The notes beneath the pieces were generated by a model. The model was not told where the DNA came from and ran no database searches. It worked only from the letters and a program-made list of their open reading frames with translations. A stretch of DNA of 64,000 bases from Phellopilus nigrolimitatus (lineage: Eukaryota > Basidiomycota > Agaricomycetes > Hymenochaetales > Hymenochaetaceae), in contig JAJOHG010000018.1 in assembly GCA_021029095.1 (NCBI GenBank), forward strand, positions 1 to 64,000. The letters are read 5' to 3'. Position numbers and translations under genes: made by a program. This document shows, one piece after another, positions 1 to 11,421 of this stretch (positions within the stretch are counted from its first letter, which is position 1; each line of letters opens with the position of its first letter).

Positions 1-317
1 CACAAGAATGGGATTAAATTTACTTCCGTGTCAGACAAGCTCAGCCGCTCGGTAATTCTGTAACCTAAAATTTCCCGAATGTCCATTTTTCGAGCAGGTC
101 ATTATATTATCCTGTGTTCTGGCAGTGCTTTCGAAACCGCGTCCAAAGATTTTGCCCAGAATGAGTGTCACTTATCGCGGTCTAAATAACGCACGGTAGA
201 CAAAGACAAATTGCATAGATAAAATAGGAAAAATAGAAAACGATTTGGCGGAAATATGCACTCGGGATCTACTATTCATGATACAGTATTAATCTACATT
301 ACTCGTCCTTATATGCC

Positions 318-2801
318 TCAAGAAGCACGGTCCCAATTCTGCGCGGCTGTCTTAGCCGCCTCTTCTTCTGCTTTTCGTTTGCTTGCCCCCACCCCTGTAG
401 CGAGAGCTACACCATCCCCTGTACGGCGAAGAAAGCGAGGAAATCATATCAATGACCGAATCCGAACGAAGAAGAAATTAACACACTACTGATATTACAC
501 GTCCACGTTGGAATATGCGGTTCGCCATCTTGTTCGTATGTCCATTCCAGTCGGCTTGCTAGATCGTGCTCCGCAAGGTAAGTTTTGAACTTCGATAAAT
601 AGGATGGTGATGATGCAATCGCTGAAGGGTCTTCATTATCTATGCATTACCCTCGTTAGAGCAGTATCTTGACAAGCGTATGATAGGGACTTACAAAGCT
701 TTTTCAGCGCTTGATGCGCCGCTTCGTCGTTTGCTTTCTTTTTACTCCTGTCGGTGAATCGTCCATACTCCTTGCCGTCAACTTGAAACAGGACTGAGAC
801 ACTCAAAGAAAGAAGAGCCGGCGAAAAGCTTACTCATGCAGACAGACGTCCAACGTGGAAGATGATCCTCTCCCGAAGATTTCGTTTCCATCTTGAACGA
901 TTGTGACTTCCTGTATCCTTGCATATAATTATACAGAGCCGTCATGTTTGCTAGGAAGAACACATTAGCGTCACCTTTATCCAACAAAAAAATTGTAAGA
1001 AGAGCAATTCACAGACAGCTGCGCTCCAGGGTGAGTCAGGAGAAGGGGGTGGAGGGAGATTCCGGAAAGCTTGCGGCATGCGTTTTTGATTCCGGTCGAT
1101 GCCAAATCGTTCAAATTGCGGAGAAAGCGAGTCCTCCTCGACGAAAGGAAGAATTGTAGAGCGCGTGGAAGGAGAGATGTTGATATTTCTGTTTTGCACA
1201 TCTGACCAAGTATCTGCAGTGCGGCTGTTTTCCTCATAGACGCCCGGGCGCAAGCTTGAGTTCTGCTTGGTCCATGCTCTGTTTCCTGTAAATGCGAGAT
1301 AAAGTTAAATAAGAAATATGGGGGAAAAAATCAAATTTCGAAACATGCATACCTCTCGGAGTCGTGTCGCTTCCCGACGAGCTTGATCTTGCCGAGCTAG
1401 GTCGACCTACAGAGGGAGAATCTACTACCAGCGTGTTTCCTTTAGGAATGGAAGCTATAGACGAAGCGGGTTGTGGAAATAGCGCTGGTCTTGCGAAAAG
1501 TCCCGAGCCGAAGGCACTATCGGTTGGGCTGGACGTTGCACTTGCAGCTCCCTCGCTCGTCTCGACCTTAAATTCGTTGCTGATTGAGACTATATCTTTC
1601 CCTTCAGTGATCTCGCTGAAAAGAGAGCATTACTGTATCTAATCAGTTAACTTACTACGCTTGCTCACCATAGCATGTGTACAAGTGTTTGAATCGTCGG
1701 TCGATCTTCTGGATCCTTCTTCCAGCACAGCTTGCACAAAAACTCGACGGCCGTCCTTGAACTCTCAAAGTCAGGTCTGACAAGGCTAGCGGTGGGAGGA
1801 AATGGAGGGTATTGGCCGAGGCATATTTTACTCGACACTCGTTTGTCGTTTGACGTGTAAAATGGCTTTCTCCCCGACCACAGCTCCTACGTTAGCGTGA
1901 ACTTCAGATCAGAAGAGTCATACGTGGACGATAAAGCACTCACAAGCATGGTCATGCCAAATGACCACACGTCGCTAGGCTTCGTAAGATGATATTTTTC
2001 ATAATCCTCTTCGTGCTTGAGAGACTCGATAGACATAAACCTTATGGCTCCATCGCTGACGTCTATTTCTGCGCCAGTATTCGATCGTATCCTATTGAGG
2101 GTTCTAAGTATCCTTGAAAATCCGTAGTCTGATATTCGAGGCAATCCGTCATTTCCGACAAGAATATTGTCCTAAAGTCGACAGCATGCTTTTATATCGT
2201 AGAAGAGAACACAATAACCCGAGTTTACTCACGCCTCGTACGTCGCCATGGACTATATCATTTGAATGGAGATGCGACAACCCTTCTGCAATTCTGAGAA
2301 ACTGGGGTAGCACGTCAGTTAAGACAAGCGGAATAAAGTTATAGCGGGGACGGGCTGGAAGAAATTTGACAAACAAAGTTTATTATGTTCCCTTTTGAAT
2401 CTTTCATATAGTCTTCTGCGAAGACCGTCTCCTGATATACAGGACATGGGAGCTGAATATCAGTAAGTTCCGCTTGGCACCATCCAATCCATCTGGCGAA
2501 TAAATCGTTGGAGCAAAAGTATCTCCAACTTCCCAGTTCTCTTTTGTAATTCTGGCACACTTTTTAAAGAACGAATTAAACAGAAATTGAAGAGATATAC
2601 ATCGCTCAATTCCTTGATAGCGACCAAGGATAAAGAACCTTGAAATACATCACTGTAAGCCTTCACTAGAGCGAGGCTACGATTGAGCGCGACCGTGTGC
2701 CACGTAAAACCGATCGTCGGATGAGCGGTCAAAGACATTTTGTCTTGGAGCGAGTCCGTGAGGTCTGTCGCCTTAGAAAAGACGTCGATACTATGAGTCA
2801 T
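318..2801 (-). CDS. TKL-type protein kinase with two C-terminal dsRNA-binding domains (paralogue 1)
   Basis: Predicted exons, 5' to 3': 2801-2601, 2551-2233, 2171-1944, 1886-1669, 1615-1353, 1285-1013, 950-834, 781-695, 639-490, 418-318; about 650 aa. Kinase marks: degenerate glycine loop AYSDVFQG, lysine in VAIKEL, catalytic loop HGDVRG then DNILV, DYG in place of DFG (SDYGFSR), RFMSIES in the APE region, KPSDVWSFGM and a C-lobe ending DPEDRPTIQTLVHML. A Ser/Pro-rich tail follows. Then come two dsRBDs: the first holds GEDHLPRWTS and RSKKKANDEAAHQALKKL, the second GEPHIPTW and GASKRKAEEEAAKTAA, with stop at 318-320. Exon 2551-2233 is in frame only if a 4-bp tandem duplication (CAAA twice, 2370-2377) is discounted, so this copy may be inactive or the base calls wrong. 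Likely role, inferred: phosphorylation controlled by dsRNA. The start is the first ATG upstream of the N-lobe. Confidence 0.75.
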
Positions 2802-3784
2802 CGCCGCCGGATTGGAATCAGAGAGAGGGTGTTAAGCAAGGAGACAACGACAACTGTCGTCGAGTACGAGGTCTTTAGGCCCCACGACTCAAGAGCAAGC
2901 ACTCCTAGAATAGTTTCAGCACGGCGAGCACTGCACGCAGACACAGCAAGGCAGGGAGAAGACACTGGTTTCAAGAAGAGTACATCGTCTCATGATAATC
3001 ACAAGATGTCAGAATTTAGCGCTCGTGGGTTACGGTTTCAATGCTGTTATCGCGCGAAAGGAAGGTTCCTTTTATTGAGTTCGTTGATGCGTGTCGGCGG
3101 CGGATCCAACGCGGGTTTTTAGAGGACCATGTACGCGGCAGTTTGGTCAGGAGATTGATAATATTATAACCCTAACATACTGCTATTAGGAAACTTGTTC
3201 ACGTCTACGTCTTTTCGGTTCCTAGCATGTGGGAACAACACGTGACTTGAAAATGCCCTAAGTTAGTCATATTTGACTTTGGTTGTGGGCCATTGCTTCG
3301 CATGGCAAGTTACGATTCCTTTTTTTTTTCTCCTTTTCCCTCCCACCTCGGCCTCTTGCTTGCCATCAAACTCCTTGTGCTCGCTGTCGCCGTTCTCGTC
3401 GTCTCTGTCCCTGACAACTCCATATGAGGAACTGAAGCTGGCCACCTTCGTCGGCGAAGTCTGACATGTGTCTTCTGGATCATCGCTCTGTCCTTGCACG
3501 CCTGCTTTTCTTTTCCTCCGCTACAACAGAGTCCCCCCAGATAAGATGCCAGGGAATGCTTGACCTTGTATCTGGATCGGACAAGCTCTATGTGCAAAAT
3601 TACGACTTCCTGCAAGTGTGCTTGGGCGGGATGAGCGGCCAGGCTTTTTCAGTATGTGATGGCGTCGACGACTTCTGGGAGCGGCTTCAGAAACCATAGT
3701 ATGTCTTACACCCATTTTCAGTGCTTTCAATGATTTGTCTAATGTACATGGCATGACAGCATCACGGACAAAGCGACATCTCAT
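2802..3784. other. Intergenic region, no supported gene
   Basis: Probably holds the promoter of kinase paralogue 1, which reads leftwards. Short ORFs on both strands lack recognisable domains, introns or family features. There is a poly-T/C-rich tract near 3320-3360. Confidence 0.4.
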
Positions 3785-4660
3785 TTAGACCAGCAGGGCA
3801 TGCTGGCCGGCAACTGCTCACTCGGCCGCCAGCGTACTATCCCCTTGGAGAGCCGCGCACACGCAATCTCGTGCTCGAGCCGCTCTACGAGCTCTACCAG
3901 AAGCACAAAGTCAAGTTCCACCTTCACGTGCCGGAACAACATCTTCGAGACGATCATGGTCAGCCAGCCGAACGATGCCGCGATGGTGTGCAGCATGGAT
4001 TGGACCGAGCACAACGGTTTCTTCATCTACTCCGACCGCTGACGAACGCGCAACATCAACGGCGACCAGTTCCGGCAGTCCAACTCGACATCCGCCGCCT
4101 CTGCAGGCCCACCGCACGATCCCGCTGGCGCCGCGTGCTACGCACAGCACCTCCCGTTCCAGGTCTTCTGCTGCGAGTCCGGCACGCACGTCGTCGACCA
4201 CGCGCAGACGTACTACACCGGCCTGCGCTACTGCGCGGGCGCGCAGGTCACGAACCTCAGCACAACGGACGACACGCGTAGCGCCAGCGGCCGCAGGGCG
4301 ACTCGGACGCGAACATGAGCTCAACTTCAACGCGATGCCGGACACGGGGGAGGGCGAGGCGGACGACGCGGCGACAGGTGAGGACGATGTGCTGGCGAAC
4401 GCGTTCTACACCCCGAACAGTGTATTCCGCGCGGCTCGGATCCTCGTGAACCTGCGGTGCGTGACGACGTACGCGGAGGTGAGCCATGCGCAGCTCGCGC
4501 TCGACCTGTTCGGTCCGGACAAGGACAATGATGAGAGGATGATGGGCCTGGCTCGCGCGAGAAGTATGTCCTGGACGACTGGGAGGGCGCGGCCAAGAGC
4601 TTCGTCTGCCAAGAGCAGCGGTACGTCTTTCTTGGCATCTTCTTGTTATGAATACTGAAC
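3785..4660 (+). pseudogene. Decayed GT69-type (CAP59/CMT1-like) alpha-1,3-mannosyltransferase
   Basis: The coding signal is spread over all three forward frames. Pieces resembling the GT69 family appear in order: LVLEPLYELYQKHKVKF (near 3870), NDAAMVCSMDWTEHNGFFIY then INGDQFRQ (3970-4080), HLPFQVFCCESGTHVVD then YYTGLRYC (4140-4235), and a C-terminal block with ARILVNLRCVTTYAEVSHAQ (4430-4500). The family (fungal CMT1/CAP59) transfers mannose in the Golgi. At least two frame changes (near 3950 and 4260) lie inside conserved blocks and no introns explain them, so I call it a pseudogene. It is more GC-rich than its neighbours and lies between kinase paralogues 1 and 2 on the opposite strand. 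Family call by recollection of motifs; moderate confidence. Confidence 0.55.
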
Positions 4661-5310
4661 TGGCTGAGCTAGATCATCCGGAGTCGGAGGCAGAGGACGG
4701 GTCGTAGAAAATTAGAATAGGAATATCTTCTAATCTATTTGGTCTGGACGGTGCTTTTGTTTTACTGTAATATGTAATTTTGACTGTTTGCACACCAATT
4801 CACTGGGCTTCCGGGAATCCACGTGCAACTCGTCCAAGGAACACTTTGTTGTTACCAGAGCAGTGCCCAGCCGGTCAGTTTTTACATATCGCTCAGCTAC
4901 ATATATGCACAAAAATATACATGGTTGTATAGCTTAGACATGGGCCTTCATAATAAAAACTAAATCAAGCTTTTATATGTGGAGGGAAAAAAAAGAAATG
5001 TTAGACACGAACCGGAAGGCTCGCAAGGAAAAGTGTGACGCGTGGCGGTGGCATGTGGCAGTGAACCACCCCCATTATAAGGCATATATTCCCACACTTT
5101 TTGTACACTTTTCGGCCACTTTGTACACTTTTTTGTAATAGTGACCGTGACATACATGCACAGCCACTGGGAGTGAAAACGTAGAAGTGAAAAGGACGAT
5201 CCCTTCCTTACGTCAGGAATCGTAATAGAAAGGATGATACATGTATTCGCCATTTGGCGTCGAGCCTGATCACTAGCTTAGGTGAGATATCGAGTTTTTG
5301 ATACAGCTTA
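4661..5310. other. Intergenic, AT-rich, no supported gene
   Basis: Contains repeated TTTGTACACTTTT strings near 5098-5135 and short AT-rich tracts. No ORF with family features on either strand; it is the 3' flank of kinase paralogue 2. Confidence 0.4.
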
Positions 5311-7465
5311 TCATATGAGTATAGATTCTTTTCCTCGATGTGTTAGAGCAGGAAGTAAAACCGCTTTTGCGGCTTCACCTTCGGCCAACCTTGGCGAGAT
5401 TCCCTTTCCTTGGCCTACGACGACGCCACTCCCTTTTCAAGATGACATGATGTCAGTTGGAAAAGAAATATAAGTATAGTATGAATGACTTAACTGTACA
5501 AAACGGAAACATAGCCACCGACTTGCTTAAACCAGTTGCCACAGGCTACGGTATGCCAATGGAATTGGCTGCGTAGCCCGCGGACATTCAATCGGTTCAA
5601 GAAAATGGGAAGATATGGTACATTGGAACCAATATTCTCCTTTTCTGTGACTGTATTGGACAGTTTTCAATTTAGGATCAAAATGGGAGCTGACCTAAAA
5701 TCGAGTAAGCTTGCTTCGCAGCCTCTTCTTGTGCGGACTTGTATGTCATCCCGGCGGCACTGCCAATCACATCATTATCGACTTTTGGAAGTTATTTTCA
5801 ACCACTTATCAACAAAGAAATGGAGCAAGCTCACTCGATATTGTAGCCAACCACGTACGCGCATGGTCTGGGCCAATAGAGTCACGTCGTAGCAGCAGTT
5901 TTCTAGGCTGGTTGTTTGCAGAAAGGTGATTATTGAGTGCTGTCATGTATGCTGTTCATCAGATGTCAGCAGTGACATAGTAGGATTGACCGGACGAAAG
6001 ATTTCCCACACATTGTTGGGTTGTCGAAGGCTTTACTTCGTTGCCCATTTTCTTTGTTTATTATTGAATATGATTGAGATTCCGCATAATCGTCACAGAC
6101 GGAAGACTCTGGAGAGGAACCGCCACCACCATTGGCATCGGGAAAAAAATCAGCGACATCGATGTAATCTTCTGTAGGACTTGGTGACAGGGATAAAGCT
6201 TCTATGCTCTCCAATAACTCGTCTTCAAGCGGGTGGGCACGAGGAGTCAGAGACGAGTCCTCCGAGCCGTTTTCGCATTCAGGTCTATCCGCTAATTTTG
6301 GTTCTCTGCAAGGTTTTCGGATAAGAATCGAGCATCTAAGCTGGAACTAATGACTTATATCTTGCCTTAATTCTTCCAATACTGTTTCTGCGTCAGGGCG
6401 ATCAGAAGGGTCTTGGGCCCAGCATTTCGCGCAAATCTCCATGAGCGGCTGCTCGAATTCAAGCCAGTGGTCATGCAAAACACCGGGAAATTCCGGAAGC
6501 ACGCCTGCCACAATAGCCATCATGACAGAGTATTCTCCCCGCTTGTCGTAGAACGGATGTTCTCCCGAAAGAAGTTCCTGCATAATCTTAGGAAGATAGC
6601 AGAGACAAAATCGCAGACTCGCACCAAGAAAGTCATGGCCAAAGACCAGATATCGGATGCTTTCGAGCGCCTGGCACTCACTTCGGAACCAGAGGCTGTT
6701 GGGTTCTCTTCAAGAAGCTCACGAGCCATCCACCTAAGAGTTCCAGAAGGCTTTGATACCGAAGAGTCTTGTCCAGATACTTTCGATAATCCAAAATCTG
6801 ATAGCATCGGCACGCCATCTTCAGAGACGAGAATATTCCCCTTCATTGAATAGATGAATATTGAGTTTCTTCAAGTCTGCGGACTACTAACCCCACGCAA
6901 ATCTCCGTGGATCACACCTTTCTGGTGCATATGTTTCAGACCACTCGAAATGCCTTGTAGCTTTGGCAAATCCACGGACAACAGGTTAGCAGCGAAACAG
7001 CGTGGTAGCATATAGACAGGACCCACGATACTCCAAAAGTCGACATCCGGGTTTTCCTCAAGGTACTGGTTAATATCACCGTTCTCTTGCCAGACAGACA
7101 TAAAACAAGGCTGAAGACTTGGTCCTGTCAAAGTCGTATAACATATCCCCGCCAGCTCAAGCACGTTAGGATGCGACCCCAATTCTAACCACGAGTTCAA
7201 TTCAAAGTTAAAATTCTAAAATGGAGGTCAAGAATAAGCACGAATAGCAACAATGTCTATGAATATGGATACTTTCCTTCCTGAGCTCTATGTCGTCTGC
7301 ATGGAGAAAATATCGAAGAGCTTTCACTGCGAACTTCTTTTTCCCGATGGACGCACGATAGACATCTGAGAAACCTCCACCGCTTGCTCGCTCGAAGTCG
7401 GATTGGTGGAAGAATGGCGAATAGTCGATGAGATAAGATGGTATATCGAAGGCGACGGTAGCCAT
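5311..7465 (-). CDS. TKL-type protein kinase with two C-terminal dsRNA-binding domains (paralogue 2)
   Basis: Predicted exons: 7465-7273, 7184-7027, 6960-6892, 6840-6625, 6577-6366, 6305-6037, 5951-5835, 5781-5695, 5650-5495, 5432-5311; all phases agree, giving about 532 aa. This is the best preserved kinase of the three: glycine loop GGGFSDVYRA, lysine in FAVKAL, HGDLRG catalytic loop, SDFGLSK, GTLRWMARELL, SKASDIWSLAM and the C-lobe end DPSDRPDAETVLEEL. After an acidic, serine-rich tail, dsRBD1 shows GPDHARTW and KSAQEEAAKQAYSIL; dsRBD2 is more degenerate but keeps VVVGQGKGIS and AEGEAAKAVLLPAL. The intron after the C-lobe starts with GC (GC-AG type). Exons 6577-6366 (212 nt), 6960-6892 (69), 5951-5835 (117) and 5781-5695 (87) match lengths in the sister genes. 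All catalytic residues look intact. Substrate unknown. Confidence 0.82.
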
Positions 7466-8059
7466 GAATGGAGACTCGAGCTGCTACTGCGCACACTGGA
7501 ATGATCCCGAGCCTTGCAACAGTAAGAGGACCAAGCACGACTACGAGTATCTTTAGCTCAGAGCGGGGTCTTGTGCGAGCTCGTCCGAGATTCGAAGCCT
7601 TCTGAGATATCTGTATTGGGAGGTTCTAACCTGACAGAATGAATGGCGGCCTCGAGTTGCGTTGAATCCTGTGACACAGGACCAAGTCGACAGACAAATC
7701 ATCACAAGACTTCGAAGAAGATAAGCACAGCAAGTATCTATTTCTATCTGGCAAACCTTTTCCATGTGGACAGTGCCGATAAGAAAACAAGAAAGTAGTA
7801 GTTGAGCATTTACATTAGGTGTACTTGGGCGTGATATTTTGTTGACAAGGCAGTGTGATACCTACTCGACTCTTTTTCTGGATGATCGGCAATTGATCGG
7901 CATTTTGGATGGCGCAAACCCTGTTATGTAAGAAGTCTTGATGTACATGTACATAGAAGTCCGCTCTAACGAGCGAAAAGTACTGCGCGACATGATTGTG
8001 CTGCTACTTTGAATTTCAGAAGTATCATATGGATACGTCATAAAAACACCCCCTGAGCA
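7466..8059. other. Intergenic between kinase paralogues 2 and 3
   Basis: Upstream region of paralogue 2 and 3' flank of paralogue 3. A short minus-strand ORF at 7553-7765 has no recognisable domain. A palindromic TGTACATGTACAT motif lies at about 7940; similar motifs recur near 15230, 23630 and 27128. Confidence 0.35.
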
Positions 8060-10352
8060 TCAGAGACTCAGTCTAAGGCGAGCGTCCTGTCGAGCTTCCT
8101 TCTTGTTCGCCCCTGTCCCTTGCGAAATGATCCTTCCACACCCTGAATATAGTAATATCAGTATAGGTCATGTATGAAGAAGTGCGACTAATCAATTCAC
8201 TCGATAAGATGCAGTTCCATGTCGGATTATGAGGAGGACCGTCAACTTTGAAGATTTCCTCAAGGCGTTCTGTTACTCCTGTATCGGCAGGACTAAAGCT
8301 AGGGGTCGGGCATTGCGTAACGGAAGGTCGGGGTAACCCGCCTTTAGAAGAAGAAAAACCACACACACACACATGTTAAATTGGAATAAAAACAAGAACC
8401 AGAACCACGCACGAAGCTTAGCGAGCACTATTCTAGAGGCTTCGACGTACGCCTCAGTTTTCCGCCTTCCAGATGCCTTCGCAATTTCTTCGTCATTCAC
8501 TAGATCATTTATAAGAATGCAATTACCTCCAGTTGAATAAAAATGTGCTAGCACGATTTGCGCACTTACAGTAGCAAATGACATTCCAGCTATATTGCTC
8601 GGCAGGTCCAAAAGCTCTATAAACTGTTTTAAAGGCACCTTTCAGTCCATCTCTGGCTAGTAAATTATCTAATTCAACTATAAAGAAGAAGAAAAAACAT
8701 GAGTGCAGTTCATTCTCTTAGAGTAGCGACAATACTACCTCCAGGACAAATAACAGGAGAAAAATTCGCATGAGTTTTCGGTTTGTCAGTTTGGCCAGGA
8801 GACAAACTCGGTGTGTACAAAGGGCAGGGACGTAAACTTTCAGTAAGCTCTGGGCTCTGACTGTCAGCTTGAAGTGAAAGTGAATGAGACGGGTTTGACG
8901 CTCTGTCTCGTGTTTCTGACCCCGCATAGGAGCCGAGATTTTGCTTCGAACTGACGGTCGGAGTCGCCATTTCTTGAGGACTTTCAACGAAGATAGCGGA
9001 GTCACTTTTACCATTCGAGAAGGACAAATTGAGATTTCTCAGATGCTCCGAGAACTTGATCGTGGCTGTCTTATCATTCATGTAATCCCCTGCAGTAGAT
9101 GGTCCTGGAGATTCCAAGAATGGCTGCGGTTTTGCTGCGGGAGTAAATTCGTAACTCGAGTGCGTTGTCGAAGACATAACGCGGCCGTTCATCTTCCTGT
9201 ACGCATATCATATTATAAACAAAGTTAGACAGGATAAATAGATGATGGCACTTGCTTGATTATAGGGACGATTTCAGCCATTAGAGGACGATGATACGGC
9301 TCCAAGTTTAAGCAACGAGAAGTCAGTTCGCGCAGGGGCTTTTCAAGCTTTTCCCAAGTACGATGCTGAGCAGACCCGAACTGAGGAAGAGTCCCAGCAC
9401 CTATCTTGTGGATGATACTTGGTTCGAGATTGTCGTCATGGTACGGAACGTTTCCTGTCAAAATTTCCTTTTTTAAAGTGCAGAATCTCAGTCGGGATAT
9501 AAGAGGTTACGCGGTGCCTCACTTACTTGAATAACCATCCCGAAAGACCATGAATCCCATGCCCACGAGCGACGAGCATCGGACCCGTGAAATTTTCCGT
9601 CTTGATGCTTGAAGAATTCGTACGGCATATAGCGAGAATTCCCTTTCGCTTCAGTTGAGACCATGACACCCATTCCACTGTCAATTTTTCCAATTCCGAA
9701 GTCAGACACAAGAGGGTCGCCGTTGTCGGACACAAGAATATTTGCCTATTCAACCGGTAAGCAGAGTCAATACGTCACAGCCTATGCAGACGCACGCCGC
9801 GAAGATCCATATGAATGATGTCATTGTCGTGTAAGTAACCGACGGCCATCGCGATGCACTCAAGCTTAAAAAATATAGTTAGTATAACGATACGCTCTAC
9901 AATGACTGCGACATACCATATGGAGGAGATCTACATCTGGCCTGGTGCGTACATATTCAATAATAGTCCCATTTTTCTGCCACGGAGATACGAATGAGGG
10001 AATTTCCCGCTCAAATTGGAAGTAGCAAATTCCATCCAAAGGAAGAATGTACGGGTGCTTGAGGGGAAACCAGAGATTGAATTCACGTTGAGCCAACTAT
10101 GGGACAGTTAGCGCCAGAAACATATGAATAGATATAAAGCCACACATCAACATTACTTGGTTTGTTCCATGTACGTCGAAGTACCTTGATCGCTTTCTCC
10201 TTTCCATGTACTTCGCATTTAAAAACAGAGGAAAAGCCACCAGAGCCTGTTGGGTGTTCATCAATCCCTGTCAGCTGAGACGTATAGTCATAAGCGAAAG
10301 GAAACTTGGAAGGGCAGACGCTGAGGCCCATTTCCGAGTGGTTTTTTATCAT
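8060..10352 (-). CDS. TKL-type protein kinase with two C-terminal dsRNA-binding domains (paralogue 3)
   Basis: Predicted exons: 10352-10157, 10096-9917, 9864-9796, 9745-9527, 9467-9256, 9196-8739, 8677-8570, 8499-8413, 8341-8189, 8142-8060. Kinase marks: GSGGFSSVFKC, lysine in KAIKVL, HMDLRG (Met instead of the usual second residue), ANILV, SDFGIGK, SRYMPYEFF, WDSWSFGM and PYHRPLMAEIVPII. A 150-residue Ser/Pro-rich tail follows. dsRBD1 contains FGPAEQYSWNVICY and GRRKTEAYVEASRIVLAKL; dsRBD2 contains DGPPHNPTWNC and GTGANKKEARQDARLRL close to the stop. The intron after the C-lobe is GC-AG (GCAAGT donor). Exons 2-10 agree in phase, but exon 1 ends in phase 1 while exon 2 needs phase 0, so the first junction is unresolved or frameshifted. 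A (GT)n run lies in the intron at about 8365-8382. Confidence 0.75.
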
Positions 10353-11421
10353 TGGCGGTGGTCAAGTCATCCTTTATAACATCTGCGGAGAGAACTGCGA
10401 CGGCCACATTAGACAAGAAGACAGCAAGAAACTGCGCAGTTACGTTTGAAAACAGTAGTGCGACGGCTCGTTTGATCCCGTAAAAGCCTAGAAGACAAAG
10501 CACCTTCTCAGTGTAATCCTACTTCGAGAAAAGAAATGATTTCGGCACCGGGAATGGCAGAGCACAAATTTGAATTCGCTTGCAGGAGTATTTCATTTGA
10601 GAGGTTTTGCCGTGAATGGTCCACATAAACCGAGGCTCCGAAGAAGCAGAAGAATAAGGAGCTAAGAATCGAATGTTCAGCCAGTAGGTGCTAGAATAAG
10701 CAGTGCCCACAGCCGACAACTGTGTCGCGGAGTTAGAAGGTCAACCATTTCTACTGACAGTACTTGGATGCATTCGGTGTATGAATTAGAGAAAGTCCTA
10801 GAAAGCCTGCGAAGGGCTGTCAACTAAATCAGGGGCCGCTTCGATTGCGTCAGGGTTAAGGCCAACAAGCCTAGGACTTGGAAAAGAGAATCGAGCTCTA
10901 TTAGCTAGTTGTCTTGCGCATTTCCTTTTTATCTATTCACCAGGCTGTGGTCAGCATCCACGAAGTAAATCTAGAACTTTCATGGTCTGGCTGTGGCTTT
11001 TTCATACAGGCTGTGGATCGAGCGCAGTCAACAGGCTGGTCCCGAAAGGCTTTCCAGCATGAGAACCGTCTTTATGGAAAGAACGCTTACCTCATGATCA
11101 TTTCTCGGCGTCGCTGCTTTGCAATAACAGTGAGTTCTCTATTGAGTAGAATGCTTCGTATCAAGAATGTAATTTCTTCTGGTTGAAAGATGTCGATATG
11201 AAAAACAAAATGCTTTAAATAAGTTGCTTTCTCTCTCGAATATGGAGCGGATTCTAGATAACTCAAAACCATATGTCAAAAAAATTGTCAGACAAAGAAA
11301 TCAATTTATGGAAGTCCCTCAGATAATGCGATGGGTATACCTAAGTATGTAATGAATGGTCAATCAATTTGAACTAAAAGAAAATGAAAGGAAGAGAAGG
11401 CACGACGACCGCCGACATTCC
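10353..11421. other. Intergenic, no supported gene
   Basis: Upstream of kinase paralogue 3 and the 3' side of YPP1. Short ORFs on both strands (for example 10914-11186 plus) show no family motif and no coherent splice structure. Confidence 0.35.

Noticed and set aside
8273..8638. Separate small gene at the 3' side of kinase paralogue 3
   Set aside because: Splice sites and phase place these exons within the kinase as dsRBD1 and its continuation; the ORF frame itself is a shadow across an intron.
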